Shown one piece after another: positions 1 through 14,499 of a stretch of 64,000 nucleotides of DNA; the first letter of the stretch is position 1, and each line of letters opens with the position of its first letter. The notes beneath the pieces were generated by a model. It worked only from the letters and a program-made list of their open reading frames with translations. It made no database searches and was not told the DNA's origin. Source of the DNA: Cephalopachus bancanus (taxonomy: Eukaryota; Chordata; Mammalia; Primates; Tarsiidae); contig JAPVLO010000956.1 in assembly GCA_027257055.1 (NCBI GenBank), positions 283,035-347,034 of the forward strand. The letters are read 5' to 3'. A program made the position numbers and the translations under genes.

Positions 1-163
1 AAAACTATCTTTGTATATATTTCAGGGGTCCCCAAAATCACCCTTGGGGTTAATGATTTGCTAGAAGGATCCATAGAACTCCTAACTATAAACTCATAGT
101 TAACAATTTTATTATAGCAAAAGGACACAGATCTGAATTGGCAAAGGGAAAAGACGCGTGGGA

Positions 164-750
164 CTGGGCGTGATGTGGCGGTTCACACCTGTAATCCCAT
201 CACTTTTGGAGGCGGAGGCAAGAGGATTGTCTGAGTTCAGGAATTTGAAACCAACCTGAGCCACGTGGTGAGACCTTGTCTCTACAATAAATCAAAAAAC
301 TAGCCAGGTGTGGTGGTGCGTACCTGTAGTCCCAGGTACTTGGAAGGCTGATGTGGGAGGATTACCTGAACCCAGTAGGTCAAGGCTGAGGTAATTGTGA
401 TCATGCCACTGCACTTCATCCAGCCTGGGTGACTAAGTAAGACACTTGAAAAAAAAGCTGGGCTCGGTGGCTCAGCCTGTAATCTTGTGCTTTGGGAGGC
501 TGTGGTGAGTGGATTGCCTGAGCCCGCGGGTTCGAGACCCACCTGGGCAACTTGGCGAGACCTCATCTCTACAATAAATAAAAAAATTAGCCGGGCATGG
601 TAGCGCGCGCCCTTAGTTCCGGCTACTTGGAAGGCTGAGGCAGAAGGATCTCCGGAGCCCAGCAGGTTGAGGCTGCAGTGACCAAGAGTAACCACTGCAC
701 TCCAGTGTGGGCGACATAGTGAGACTCCAACTCAAAAAAAAGAAAAAAAA
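164..750 (+). repeat. Two head-to-tail Alu dimers
   Basis: The first is the intermediate type (GGGCGTGATGTGGCGGTTCA); the second is the young lineage (GGGCTCGGTGGCTCAGCCTG). Each ends in an A-rich tail. Confidence 0.9.
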
Positions 751-1179
751 CACCTGGGATAAAGTCTAGGGGAGATCAGGCGCAAGTTTCCAGGTGTTCA
801 GTGGAGACACCCAAGTCTGTGCTTAATTCCTCTGCAATGATGTGTGACAGCACGTGCGGTGTTGCCAACGAAGGAAGCTCATTCAGTCTTCGGTGTCCAG
901 GATGGCATGCAGTGCCCACATGACAACTCAACTACTCAGACCCCTAGAGCAAAAATATATGTTGGCCATAAATTGTATTGTTAGGATAAACTTGCCTGGG
1001 CACGCTGGGATAATACAGCCAAGACCTCAGGCCTGCAAAAACACTTATTAGGCAAAATATTCCAAGGACTCAGTACTCATCTCCTAGCAGCCAGCCAAGG
1101 GCCAGTCCTTAAGACAGACCTTTCTCTGGCCTGGGCAGAGCCTGGCATTCCAGGCCTGCTGAGTTAACCCTTTCCTATA

Positions 1180-1590
1180 CAATATATCATACTCAAACTG
1201 CTAAAAACCAAAGAAAAGGAGAAAATGTTGGAAGTAGTTAGAGAAAAATGACACCTACAGGGTAATAATAATTATCATTAGAACTTACTTCCAGATGCCA
1301 GAAAACAGTGGAATAACATCTTTTAAAGTGCCAAACGGGGAAAAAAACTGTCAGCCCAGGTTTCTGTACTCAGCAAAAATACCCTGCAGGATTAAAAGCA
1401 AAATAATGACATAGATTTAAAAAAAAATTTTCACCAGAAGACCTGCACCACAAGAAAAGCTAAAAGAAATTCTTCTGATTAAAGGAAAGTGATACCAGAT
1501 AGAAACTGAGACCTTCAGGAAGGAATGAAGAACACTGGAAGTGATAAATATCTGGGTAAATATTAAAGGCTTTTTCTCTCTTAATTTCTT
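1180..1590 (+). repeat. Old LINE-1/HAL1-like fragment
   Basis: Wording such as CTGCTAAAAACCAAAGA, CAGTGGAATAACATCTTTTA and AAAGTGATACCAGATAGAAA is typical of an old L1-family region. It is heavily diverged with no open frame. Confidence 0.65.
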
Positions 1591-1606
1591 TAAAATGAGT
1601 AGGATT

Positions 1607-2158
1607 ACCGGGCATGGTGGCTCATACCTGTAATCCCAGTACTGTGGGGTGCGGAGGCGAGAGGATTACCTGAGTTCAGGGGTTCAAGACCAGCCTGTGC
1701 AACATGGTTAGACCCCATCTCTACAATAATAATTTTTTTCCTCATTGTCTTATATTGCCTCCATTTTTTCTCTTCTTTTTTTTTTTTTTTGTGAGTTGGA
1801 GTCTCACTCAGTCACCCAGGCTGGAGGGCAATGGCACACTCATAGCCACCTCACCCTCGACCTGCTGGGCTCAGGTGATCCTTCTGCCTCAGCCTTCCAA
1901 ATAGCTGGAGCTACAGGCACGTGCCACCACGCCCAGCTAATTTTTAAATTGCTGGGCAACACAGCAAGACCTCGGCTCCACAGTAAATAAAAAAATTAGC
2001 CGGGCATGGTGGCACATTCCTGTGGTTTCAGCTACTTGGAAGGCTGAGGTGGAAGGATCGCCTGAGCACAGCAGGTCAAAGTTGCTGTCGCTGTTGCCAT
2101 GAGTGTGCCACTGTACTCCAACCTGAGTGATACTCTGACTCCAAAAAAAAAAAAAAGA
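1607..2158. repeat. Scrambled Alu cluster: + left arm, - right arm, + right arm
   Basis: A plus-strand left arm (1607-1735) is followed by a minus-strand right arm (1775-1945), then directly by a plus-strand right arm with A-tail (1950-2158). The last two face each other and can fold back. Confidence 0.8.
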
Positions 2159-2415
2159 GTTTAGAGACTATCGGGTTTTTTTAAAGAAAATAATTGGTTT
2201 CATACCACATTTCGTTACAGTCTGAAGCCATGCTACTTCTCTGCATTACTTAACATAACGTCAAAGACACAAGTCCAGTGCATCACACACAACCTTAGGA
2301 GAAATATGTTGGTGTACCTGATTAGCTTAGAGCATGGAATTAGAAATAAATATGTACAAAGGACATTAAATCACTTTTTAAACTTCACTGGACTTTTGCC
2401 CAGTTGTTAGCAGTT

Positions 2416-2709
2416 AACTCTGTTTTTTGTTTGTTTGTTTTGAGTTGGAGTCTCACTCTGTCGCCCAGACTGTAGTGCAGTGGCCGCTCCCGGCCACCGC
2501 AGCCTCGACCTGCTGGGCAATTCTTCCACCTCAGCCTTCCAAGTAGCCAGAACTACAGGCATGCGCTACCACGCCCGGCTAATTTTTTGATTTTATTGTA
2601 GAGATGAGATCTTGCTGCCCAGGTGGGTCTCGAACCCGCGGGCTCGGGCAATCCACTCACCTCAGCCTCCCAAAGGCGCGGGATTACAGGCTGAGCCACC
2701 GAGCCCGGC
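2416..2709 (-). repeat. Alu dimer, young lineage
   Basis: Antisense copy from a T-rich head to CCGAGCCCGGCC. Confidence 0.9.
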
Positions 2710-3353
2710 CGTATTTTAAGTTTAGACTGGATCTTATGTCTTCTGGAGGCTTAAATTTGGAGTTTATTAATTAGCGAATTTAGTAGCTGTCCAACATGTA
2801 CAGACAACCACCAAATCTACTAGGCGAAAAAAGGGCAGAAGACTAAAGCCAGAGTTTTGTGTCCTTATCCATTTTTATCATGATTCAGCATTGCATTTGT
2901 TATCTTAATTATATTCTTTTGATAACTAAGGTTAAAAGTTCATTTTTAGATCCACTGAGCTATTCAACTGGGGAGGTAGACAATGCCATTTTGTTTTCTG
3001 TGCTTTGTAAATTTGAAATTGAGGGCAAAGGGGATGGTAGGTTATTTTAATGGACGAAAAACTATTTTTTTCTGAGTGTGTGAGAACAATGTTAGTTTGA
3101 AAGGGGTTCCTACAAATTTTTCTGGCCCGCTGCCAAACTTGTCTGTGGCCAAAAGCCTGTGTGTCTGTCTTTGACAGTGACAGCTTTGTATTCTGTCAGT
3201 GATCCTTCTGTGCCATTTTGAGGGGGATTTTTTTGGTTAAGGATAAATCTGTAGCAGAGCAGACTATTACCCATTTCAGCAGCCACAAAATTTGTATTTG
3301 AGTATACAAACAAATACATCATCTGATGTCTTTTGCAAGTCAAAAGTGGCTTC

Positions 3354-3648
3354 AGCCCGGTGTGATGGCTCACACCTGTAATCTCAGCACATTGGGATGC
3401 CAAGGCAAGAGGATCACTTGAAACTAGGAGTTTGACCAGCCTTGACAATATAGTGAGACTGCTCTTTACCCTCCCCCCCCCGCAAAAAAAAATTAACTAG
3501 GTGTGGTGACAGTGGGCCCAGCTATTCGGGAGACTGAGGCAGAAGGACTGCCTGAGCCCAAGATGTCAAAGCTGTAGTGGGCCTTGATGGTGCCACTGCT
3601 CTCCAGTCTGGGCAGCAGAGACCCCTGACTCTAAACAAATAAATAAAT
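3354..3648 (+). repeat. Alu dimer, older type
   Basis: Starts CAGCCCGGTGTGATGGCTCA; interrupted by a C8 run and ends in (AAAT)n. Confidence 0.85.
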
Positions 3649-3851
3649 CTTCAAGAATCTGTACAACAGTTTTTCAGAATTTGTTAATATACAACACATC
3701 TCTAAGAATCTTTTTAAATGCCTGAAATAACTAAAAAAAAAAAAGCACTGAGCTTTGTAACCATGAAAAGGAAACTGTTCATTAATAAAGGAGACACAGT
3801 TAAACTTTATATGAACTATGAATTTATGTAAAGAAAAAGATCCAGACATTT

Positions 3852-4451
3852 TCTTTTTTTTTTTTTTTTGAGTTGGAGTCTCACTCTGTCACCCAGGTTG
3901 GAGTACAGTGGCCGCTCCCGGCCACCGCAGCCTTGACCTGCTGGATTCCGGCGATCCTTCCGCCTCAGCCTTCCAAGTAGCCGGAATTACAGGCATGCGC
4001 TATCACGCCCGGCTGATTTTTTGATTTATTGTAGAGATGAGGTCTCGCTGCCCAGGCGGATCTCGAACCCGCGGGCTCAGGCAATCCATTCACCTCAGCC
4101 TCCCAAAGGCGTGGGATTACAGGCTGAGCCACCGCGCCTGGCTGATCCAGACATTTTCACATGAATTCTTTTCTTTGGTTGCATTTGTTTATTTATTTAT
4201 TTTAGAGACAGAGTCTTACTCTGTCACCCAGGCTGGAATGCAGTGACTCAAGTGATTCTCCAGTCTCAGCCTTCTTAGTAGCTGGGACCACTGTCACCAC
4301 ACCCAGCTAAAATTTTTTTGGGGGGAGTTGGGGGTAGAGACAGATCCTGCTATATTGTCCGGGCTGGTCTCAAACTCCTAGCCTCAAGTGATCCTTTCTC
4401 CTCAGCCTCCCAAAGTGCTGGGATTATAGGCATGAGCCACCATGCCTAGCC
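3852..4451 (-). repeat. Two antisense Alus
   Basis: A young-lineage dimer (3852-4142) and an older AluJ-like copy with a TTTA-type tail (4186-4451). Confidence 0.9.
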
Positions 4452-4843
4452 CTATTTATTCTTAAAAATGAAGCTGATAGACTACTAAACTTTGATATTT
4501 CCTTCACAGTTATTCATTTTCAGAGTATTTGAAATCAGCTTTTCTTTTCTACTTTTGAGGTATATACTTACGAGAATAGGTTAAAGTCAATTGACTTTTG
4601 GGAATGACTGACTAGAGTCAAACCAAGAACTTCTCCAAATTCAGTAATAAAATAGATGGATAAGAAATCGATAAGGTTTATTACTACTGTTCCTGTTTGA
4701 ATTGGCATAGACTGATTTCTTTTTTCTTAGAGCCTGAGATTACCATCAGATGTGTTCGTGCCCTCTTTTGGTGTAATCTGGGTACTGCACCTGGCATCCT
4801 TTAATATGGACAAGAGACAGACATCCTTTAACGTTTTTAAAAT

Positions 4844-5302
4844 AGGCCAGGCATGGTGGCTCATTCCTGTAATCCTAGCACTTTGGGAGGCCGAGGCAAA
4901 AGGATTGCTTGAGTCCAGGGGTTCGAGACCAGCCTGGGCAACTTGGTGTGAGAACTTGTCTCTACAATAAATAAATAAAGCAAGCGAGCCAGGCGTGGTA
5001 GCGCGTGCCTGTAATTCCGGCTACTTGGAAGGCTGAGGTGAAAGGATCGCCTGAGCCCAGCAGGCTGATACAGGGGGTGGCTGTGACCATGCCACTGCGC
5101 TCCTGCCTGGGCAACAGAGTAAGACTCTAACTCAAAAAATTTAACCAGGTATGTTTGCGCACATCTGTAGTCCCGGCTACACAGGATACTGAGACTGAAG
5201 GAGTACCGGAGCCCATGAGGTCAAGGCTGCGGTGAGCCATGATCGTGCCACTGTACTTCAGCCTGGGTGACAGAGACACCTGACCAAAAAAAAAAAAAAA
5301 AA
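4844..5302 (+). repeat. Alu dimer followed by an extra right arm
   Basis: A full dimer ends CTAACTCAAAAAAT, then a free right arm continues to an A18 tail. Confidence 0.85.
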
Positions 5303-5585
5303 GTAAATATGACCACATTATGGAAGATTTGGAAATTAAAAAGGGAGAAATAACTCATAATTCCACCAGCAATATAAATACTCGTAGTAAATACAGTCAT
5401 TCCTTGGCAGATGTATCATCTTCCATTAGAAAAATTTTAAGATAATTGGGAAATTAGTAATGAGTCATAAAAGAGGGTATACTATGTACTGAAACAGACT
5501 CTAAGTATAAAGGGCATTATTAGTACAACAAGCTAATTTATCACAAGATGTTAAACGTATTGGATGCAGCTAGAAGAAAGTAAAG

Positions 5586-5888
5586 TCTTTTATTTATTTT
5601 TATTTTTTTTGAGTTGGAGTCTCACTCTGTCACCCAGACTGAAGTGCAGTGGCCACTCCCGGCCACCGCAGCCTCGACCTGCTGGGCTCCGGCGATCCTT
5701 CCGCCTCAGCCTTCCAAGTAGTCAGAACTACAGGAGCGCACTACCATGCCCAGCTGATTTTTGACTTCTTATAGAGATGAGGTCTCGCCAAGTTGCCCAG
5801 GCAGGTCTCAAACCCGCGGGCTCAGGCAATCCACTCACCTCAGCCTCCCAAAGGTGTGGGATTACAGGCTGAGCCACCGAGCCCGGCT
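5586..5888 (-). repeat. Alu dimer, young lineage
   Basis: Antisense copy. AGTAAAGTCTTTTA before it and AAAGTAAAGTCTTTTAATTG after it mark a target-site duplication. Confidence 0.9.
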
Positions 5889-6769
5889 AAAGTAAAGTCT
5901 TTTAATTGAAAATTAGTTTATGTAGTATGTATATTAAAGTTGTAACCCCAAAAGTTAGGTAATGCTGACTTTGTTCTTTTAAGAACGTTTAGCTTTTCAT
6001 TTTTCCATTACCCATTAAACTAGTTTGGGTCAGTTCCCTATGGGACTTCAGGAAGAGACTAGCCAAGACATCATTGTGTCTCTGTAAGATTGACATCCCA
6101 AAAAAGGACATTCCCTGTCTGTACCAATGACTCTCTTTAGCAGTGATTTTCTACTTGAGACATATCAGAATCAAGCAATCATTTGTTCTTAACTTGGAAA
6201 AGGTCACATACTACGCCCTAACCCTAACCCCATCACACATCCTGTTCCCCATGCCACACCCAGCTGAAAGCCACAAGTTTGGACGGTCTTCTGTAAAGAG
6301 TCTTCTCATCTGGGAACAACAGGCACCAGGCACTAATCAGGGAGAGAGGAAGGGTAGGGGCATGAGGGACCCAGAAGCATCCATTAGGGTACTGTGCCTA
6401 CGACCGGGGTGAGACTGGCTCGTCAGAAGCCCAGACCTTGCCTTCACACGGTAAATTTATATAACAAATCCTCTCATACCCCATGATTCTAAAATAAAAA
6501 GTCTTCTCATGTAAGGTAAATTATAGTCATAAAAATGTTTAAGAATTGTTACTGGATATTAATCAAAATTAAAATCTTATTTTCCTATGGCGGATTCATA
6601 AAGTACATTCAAGAAGGTACTTTACTGACCCGGGTGGCTGAGTAGGAGATGAGGGAGAAGGAAGAGTGAGGCCTGTTTCTGCCGTTGTCTTAGGTTTGTG
6701 GCTGGAGGTAGAACCCTTTTCTGATCAGAGTACAGTGTCAGGTGAAGGGGATGTCTTCTTTGATATGTA

Positions 6770-7016
6770 GGATTTCTCAGCCTGTAATCCCAGCACTTTG
6801 GAGACTGAGGCAAGAGGATTTCCTGACCCAGGGATTCGAGACCAGCCTGGGCAACTTGGTGAGACCTTGTCTCTACAATAAATCACAAAAACTAGCCAGG
6901 CGTGGTAGCATGTGTATGCAGTTCCAGCTACTTGGAAGGTTGAGGCTGCAGTGGCCGTGAGAGTACCACTGCACTCCAGCCTGGGCGACAGAGTGAGACT
7001 CCAACTCAAAAAAAAA
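6770..7016 (+). repeat. Alu dimer, 5' truncated
   Basis: Lacks the first bases and part of the right arm; ends CCAACTCAAAAAAAAA. Confidence 0.85.
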
Positions 7017-7545
7017 GATGTGGGATTTCAGGTGCCCTAAGTGATCTCTTCTGTTCCCATGGCTTCAGAGTGCCACCTTCATTTTGCTAACTCCCAAATC
7101 TGTGTCCGTGTAGTTCCTCATGCCTTGTAGACCTCGTGTCATTCTGCCTTGACCTCTGCATGCGCCGCCTCCTTCCATCCTTTACTTACCACTCAATTTG
7201 ATCATAGTTCTGACAGTGCAGCCCATTTTCATAGAAAGGTTTATGTGGAAGCTTGATATTTTAAAATAGGTTTTGTTAAAAAGAACCCTTTGAAATCCTC
7301 AATCTTCATTTCTTTGTATCCTGTTAGCAAAAAAGAGGAAAGGGAAGATGTGTTAGTGCTCTGTAGAAGCTTTAACGTCTGTTATATTTGTCGCAGAGAT
7401 TGGCAGTCAAATGAGCAGTAGCTGCCATTCTGTTACTGTCGAATCAGCAGTGATCTGAGCACTTCTGCCTTGTTTCCCATTAATCCTGGCAGCATTCCTA
7501 GAAAGACCCAACTCAAAAAATATGGAGTGTATAGTTCAATTTTAA

Positions 7546-8760
<1,215 letters not shown>

Positions 8761-8825
8761 TCAGAACTAAGAAAATGTTGCCTAAGCCAGGATCATGAAG
8801 ATCTGCACCTGTATTTTCTTTCCTT

Positions 8826-9078
8826 TTTGGGGGGGTTGCAGTCTCACTCTGTCGCCCAGACTGGAGTGCACCTGCTGGGCTCTGGCGATCCTTCCACCTC
8901 AGCCTTCCAAGTAGCCAGAATTACAGTCATGCGCTGCCACGCCCGGCTAATTTTTTGATTTATTGTAGAGATGAGGTCTTGCTGCCTAGGCGGGTCTCGA
9001 ACACGCGGGCTCAGGCAATCCACTCACCTCAGCCTCCCAAAGGCGTGGGATTACAGGCTGAGCCACCAAGCCCAGCCA
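8826..9078 (-). repeat. Alu, internally deleted
   Basis: A young-lineage copy missing the GCCGCTCCCGGCCAC segment of the right arm and lacking a T tract. Confidence 0.85.
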
Positions 9079-9124
9079 GTCTGCTTTCTGTACAGTGGAA
9101 AAGTGTTCCTCCTCCTCTTTGTTT

Positions 9125-9700
9125 TGAAAATGATACATCGTACTTCCCTGCTTGACATTCTTCAGTGTCTTACCATGCACCTGAGGTAAAAGCCAATCCA
9201 AGGTCCTTAACGCACTCCCTGCTCAGTGAAAGTGCTCCACGATCTAGCCCCTGCCAGCGTCTCCAGCCTTGGCTCATGCCACTCACCTCTCACTGGCTAC
9301 GCACCATCCACACTGGCCTTCTGGCCTTTCCTGAGCATTGCGAAGCGGCTCTCCCACCCCCCACAAGTCCTTGTGCGTGTGTCCCTTAGCCTAGAATACT
9401 GTCCCTTGGCGTTTTACTTGGCCGGCTCTTTCTCATCCTTCACGTCTCGCCTTTCATGTCAGCTCTTGAGAGACGTTTCCTGACCATGTGTCTAAAGTGG
9501 TGCGTATGTCACATACATTATTCTCATAGCACACTGGATTTACCTTCCTATGGGCCTCTGTTGCAAGTGAACTTGTTACTGGTTGCTTTCTTTCCCCCCT
9601 TGGAATATAAGTAAGGATCTTGTTTGCCTTCATCATTGTTGTATTTCCAGTTCCTAGCACTTGCCTGGCACATGATAGGCACTGAATATAACTTGAAGGA
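9125..9700. repeat. L2/MIR-like fragment
   Basis: CTCTTGAGAGACGTTTCCTG and AGTTCCTAGCACTTGCCTGG, then CACATGATAGGCACTGAATA, are hallmarks of old L2/MIR 3' ends. Confidence 0.6.
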
Positions 9701-9769
9701 AGAGACAGGTGGGAAAGGAAGGAAAATGAACACAGGTAAATAGAAGGAATTTTCTATTTTAAGATGTAC

Positions 9770-10357
9770 AAGCCAGGCGTGGTGACTCACACCTGTAATC
9801 CCAGCACATTGGAAGGTGGAGGCGAGAGAGTTGCCTGAATCCAGTGATTCGAGACCAGCCTGGGCAACTTGGCAAGACCTCATGTCTACAGTAAATCAAA
9901 AAATTAGTCAGGCGTGGTGGCACGTGCCTGTAGTTCCAGCTACTTGGAAGCCTGAGGTGGAAGGATCTCGAGCCCAGCAGGTTGAGGCTGCAGTGGCCAT
10001 GAGCATGCCACCACATTCCAGCCTGGGCAACAGAGTGAGATGCCTACTCAAAAAAAAAAAGTCAACCAGGTGCCAGTGACTAAAGCCTATAATCCCAGCA
10101 CTTTGGGAAGCCAAAGTGGGAGAATTACCCGAGTCCAGGAGTTCAGTACCAACCTGGACAACATAGCAAGACCCTGTCTTTACAAAAAATCAAAAAAATT
10201 AGTTGGCATGGTAGCATGCGCCTGTAGTCCCAGCTATTCAGGAGACTGAGGCAGAAGGATTGCTGGAGCCCAGGAGGTCGAGGCTGTGGTGAACCTTGAT
10301 TGTGCTACTGCACTCCATCCTGGCGGACAGAGTGAGACCCCGGCTCAAAAATAAAAT
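9770..10357 (+). repeat. Two head-to-tail Alu dimers
   Basis: Intermediate then older type, each with its own A-rich tail. Confidence 0.9.
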
Positions 10358-10418
10358 ATGCGTTGATTGCCAGCGAGATACATTCTGGAAAATGTGTCAT
10401 TCAGTGATTTCATCACTT

Positions 10419-10722
10419 TGTTTTTTGTTTGTTTGTTTGTTTTGAGTTGGAGTTTCACTCTGTTGCCCAGACTGGAGTGCAGTGGCATGCTCCCGGCCAC
10501 CACAGCTTTGACCTGCTGGGCTCCCAGCGATCCTTCCGCTTCAGCCTTCCAAGTAGCTGGAACTATAGGCACGCGCTACCACGCCCAGCTAGTTTTTGAT
10601 TTATTGTAGAGATGAGGTCTTGCCAAGTTGCCCAGGCGGGTCTCGAACCCGCGGGCTCAGGCAATCCACTCACCTCAGCTTCCCAAGGCACGGGATTACA
10701 GGCTGAGCTACCGAGCCCGGCT
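10419..10722 (-). repeat. Alu dimer, young lineage, with perfect T-arm-like hairpin
   Basis: A TTTG-repeat tail leads into a full copy. Its left arm carries GCGGGTCTCGAACCCGC (10636-10652), a perfect 5-base stem with a 7-base loop. Confidence 0.9.
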
Positions 10723-10724
10723 CA

Positions 10725-11000
10725 ATTTCATCACTTTCAGAGGTCATAGAATGTACTTACACAAACCTAGACAGTATACTGCTACTATACACCTGGGCAA
10801 TATGGTGTAGCCTGTTGCCCAGAGACTCTGAATCTGTACAGCATGTTACTGTACTGAATACTGTAGGCAGTCGTACCACAAGGGTAAGTATTGGTATATC
10901 TCTGCATAAAGGAATACAGTATTATAAACTTATGGGACCGTGGTCGTATATGGTCCATTGTTGACTAAAACATCATTATGTGCTGCATGACTGACTAGTG
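10725..11000. repeat. Unnamed old interspersed repeat
   Basis: CAGCATGTTACTGTACTGAA and ATTATGTGCTGCATGACTGA recur widely in primate DNA in my recollection, but I cannot assign a family name with certainty. Confidence 0.4.
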
Positions 11001-11545
11001 GATGTCTGGTGACCTCACATTTTAAACTTTTGGCAACTGCCCCATTTCTCGCTTTTTCACATGTTTTTCATCCGCCTAGCTCTTTCCCCAAGGGATTAGA
11101 GAGGAAAAAGTTTCCAAAGACCATGCCAGTTTCCTTTCTTTGGTGTTCTGTACTAAAAATCTTTAGTCTACTGTATTTGATAGATTCGTGTGCAGAAATT
11201 TGATTAGTTTGAGAGGATAATCAGGAAACAAATGGAAATTGTGGTTTTGCTGTCTTTTGGTCATTAGCTTGGCCCTTGTTTAAGCGTTCAGCAACAGATA
11301 GGAAGAGCCTGCCTCAAATAAATAAAGTGGTACGTGTGCTAAAGAAAAATAAAGCCAGATAAGGGGATAAAGAGTTGTAAAAGGAGGGGATGTTGGGTAT
11401 GGTGGGCAGTCTCTGAGGAATAGCCCTGACCCAAGACCTGAAATGAAGTCAGTAGCAAGCCATGGGAGTTGGGGGCAGAGCTGTCCACTGAGGTTGGATG
11501 CATTGGACCCTCTCTTGCAGGCCCTTCCTCTACTGTCCCTGTTTC

Positions 11546-11744
11546 TTTCTTTTTGTTGTCGTTGTTGAGAAAGCAGGAACTATTGAGAGGACAGGAAAGC
11601 TTCCAGAGCGGGAGGGGGCCCGAGGGGTTGCCAGTCTGGGGCCAAAACCTGGTCCTTATAGAGCTCTAAGATTGAGCTCATTGGCTAGCACTAGCTGTGA
11701 GCTGATTGGTTGGTTTTCAATCTCAGGAGCAGAAGTACCCCCCC
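11546..11744 (-). mobile_element. LTR fragment (U3-R) with A-rich tail
   Basis: On the minus strand: U3 with AACCAACCAATCAGCTCACA, a TATA-like CTATAAGGACC, then R starting GGCAACCCCTCGGG and ending CTCTCAATAGTTCCTGCTTT, followed by an A-rich tail. It is joined directly to an Alu on its 5' side. It belongs to the same LTR family as the copies at 40.8 and 48.6 kb. Non-coding; the class resembles ERV1 but I did not name it. Confidence 0.75.
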
Positions 11745-12028
11745 CAGTCAGAGTCTCACTCTATTACCCAAACTGGAGGGCAATGGCACACTCATGGCCA
11801 CGGCAACCTCCACCTGCTGGGCTTCCGCGAGCCTTCTGCCTCAGCCTTCCAAGTAGCCGGAACTACAGGTGTGTGCCACCACGCCCAGCTAATTTTTTGA
11901 TTTACTGTAGAGACACGGTCCCACCAAGCTGCCCAGGCTGGTCTCGAACCCGTGGGCTCAGACAATCCCCCCTCACCTTGGCCTCCCAAAGTGTTGGGAT
12001 TATAGGCTCAGCCACCATGCCCAGCCTA
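11745..12028 (-). repeat. Alu dimer joined to an LTR fragment
   Basis: An antisense full-length dimer without its own A-tail: the GAGTGAGACTCTGACT end passes straight into LTR U3 sequence. Confidence 0.85.
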
Positions 12029-12086
12029 CTCTCCCCCTTTCAATCATAATGTCTCCCTTCTAGCCCAGATCATAATTCTACCATTG

Positions 12087-12350
12087 ATTTTTTTTTTTTT
12101 TTTGAGTTGGAGTCTCACTCTGCCATCCAGACCGACACACTCATGGCCACCGCAGCCTTGACCTGCTGGACTCAGGCGATCCATCCATCTCGACCTTCCT
12201 GGTAGCTGGAACTACAGGCATGCACCACCACACTCAGCTAATTTTTGGTTTATTGTAGAGACAAGGTCTCACCAAGTTGCTCAGGCTGTTCTCTCTCGTC
12301 TTGACTTCCCAAAGTGCTGGAATTACAGGCATGAGCCTCTGCGCCTGACT
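12087..12350 (-). repeat. Alu dimer
   Basis: Antisense, T17 head, ends CTCTGCGCCTGACT, with a deletion in the left arm. Confidence 0.88.
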
Positions 12351-13031
12351 TTACTGTTGATTTTGATGCTGAGTTCAGGGCTTTCAATAATACTGTGCAG
12401 TTTGTGCATTGTGCACTGCTCACATGTGTTGTCTTTGTAGGTTTGGAGATTTCTTATTGGCAGTAGTGGGAGACTGCCTGGGGAAGGGGGGCACACCTCA
12501 TCAACAAGGGTACCTGCACAATGAATATTTGTATACCTAGCCCTGAATTGTACCCCACAATTTAAAATAAAATAAATAAATAAATAAAGTTTCTTATGAC
12601 AGTTTTCCAGCAGGTGGCAGTAACGTTCACTAGGATAGGGTGGCTTTTTCTAATTTCCACAAAGGTAGAAATTTCTAATTTGCATTTAGGCACATATCTT
12701 CCTTATTCCCCTTTTCGTCTCTGAAACATGAAGATCCTTTTCTCTCTGGACCCCAGATTTCTCCTCTAAGCCTTTCTTTTTCTCTTTCTGACTGTCTGCA
12801 AATACACAGAAGAATCACAAGCCCAGTACAAGAAACTTTCACATCAGCTTCACCCTGGCTCATCAGTTGCTAACATTTGTCCACATGTGCTTTGTCATTC
12901 CCGCTCTCTCTGTAAAGACATTTGTGTTTTCCTGCACCATCTAAGAATCGGTTGAGAACATTATACCTCTTTACCCCTTGTTTGTAGGGTATTTCCTTTG
13001 AACAGGAACATTTTTGTTGTTTGTCTTAATT

Positions 13032-13348
<317 letters not shown>

Positions 13349-13566
13349 TAGATACAGTACTTGCATCAGTTATACAGCCCACATTCAAATTTCAACCATT
13401 GTCTCAGTGATATCTTTATAGTTGTTGTTACCTCCTTATCCAAAGTCCAGTCTAGGATTATACTTTGTGTTGTCATGTCTCCTGACTCTCCTTTAATCTG
13501 AGAATTAGGATTCAGAGAATTAAGTTCCTCAGCCTTTTTTGCTCTTGCACACCATTAATATTTTGA

Positions 13567-13886
<320 letters not shown>

Positions 13887-14499
13887 GGCCAGTTGTTTTG
13901 CAGATTATTTCTCAATCTGAGTTTGTCTGGTATTTTCTTATTAGATTCGGGTTACATGTTATGAGTAGGAATGTTGTTGACATGATGTCGTGTCCCTCCC
14001 AGTGCATTTCATCCGGAGGCACGTGATACTAATTTGTTACACTACTGGTGATGTTGAACCTCTAAGCGTTCTGTGTTGAAACTGGTCTTGTAGCAATATG
14101 AACTCTGACCCATACATACTTGGACTCTGACTGTAGGAATTCTCCTGCATTTATCTTCTTAAGTAGGCAGCATTCTGTTCATTTCTCCTGTTCAGGCTCT
14201 CCTTTATACCATCCCTCTGGTTTCTCTTCCCACCAGGAATCATAATACCTCTTCGTTCTAGGAAGTCACATCCCTTAGCCAGAATCTCTGAACCAGCCTG
14301 TACTACTTTACTTCTTTACAATCAGCATGGTTTTACTGGTTGTTTTTATTTTTTTTAACTCAAGTTTCTTTGGCCTTCGCAAGGTTAGGCTTCAGAGAAA
14401 TGATTTCGGGAGAGATTGTCTACCTGAATATAGGTTCATTTTATCTCAAATCACAGTCTAGTCTTTTGGGCTAGCCTTATTTGGATTATAGTGAAAGTT

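Noticed and set aside
6216..6232. CCCTAACCCTAACCCC, telomere-like
   Set aside because: Only about two and a half units, too short to call an interstitial telomeric repeat.
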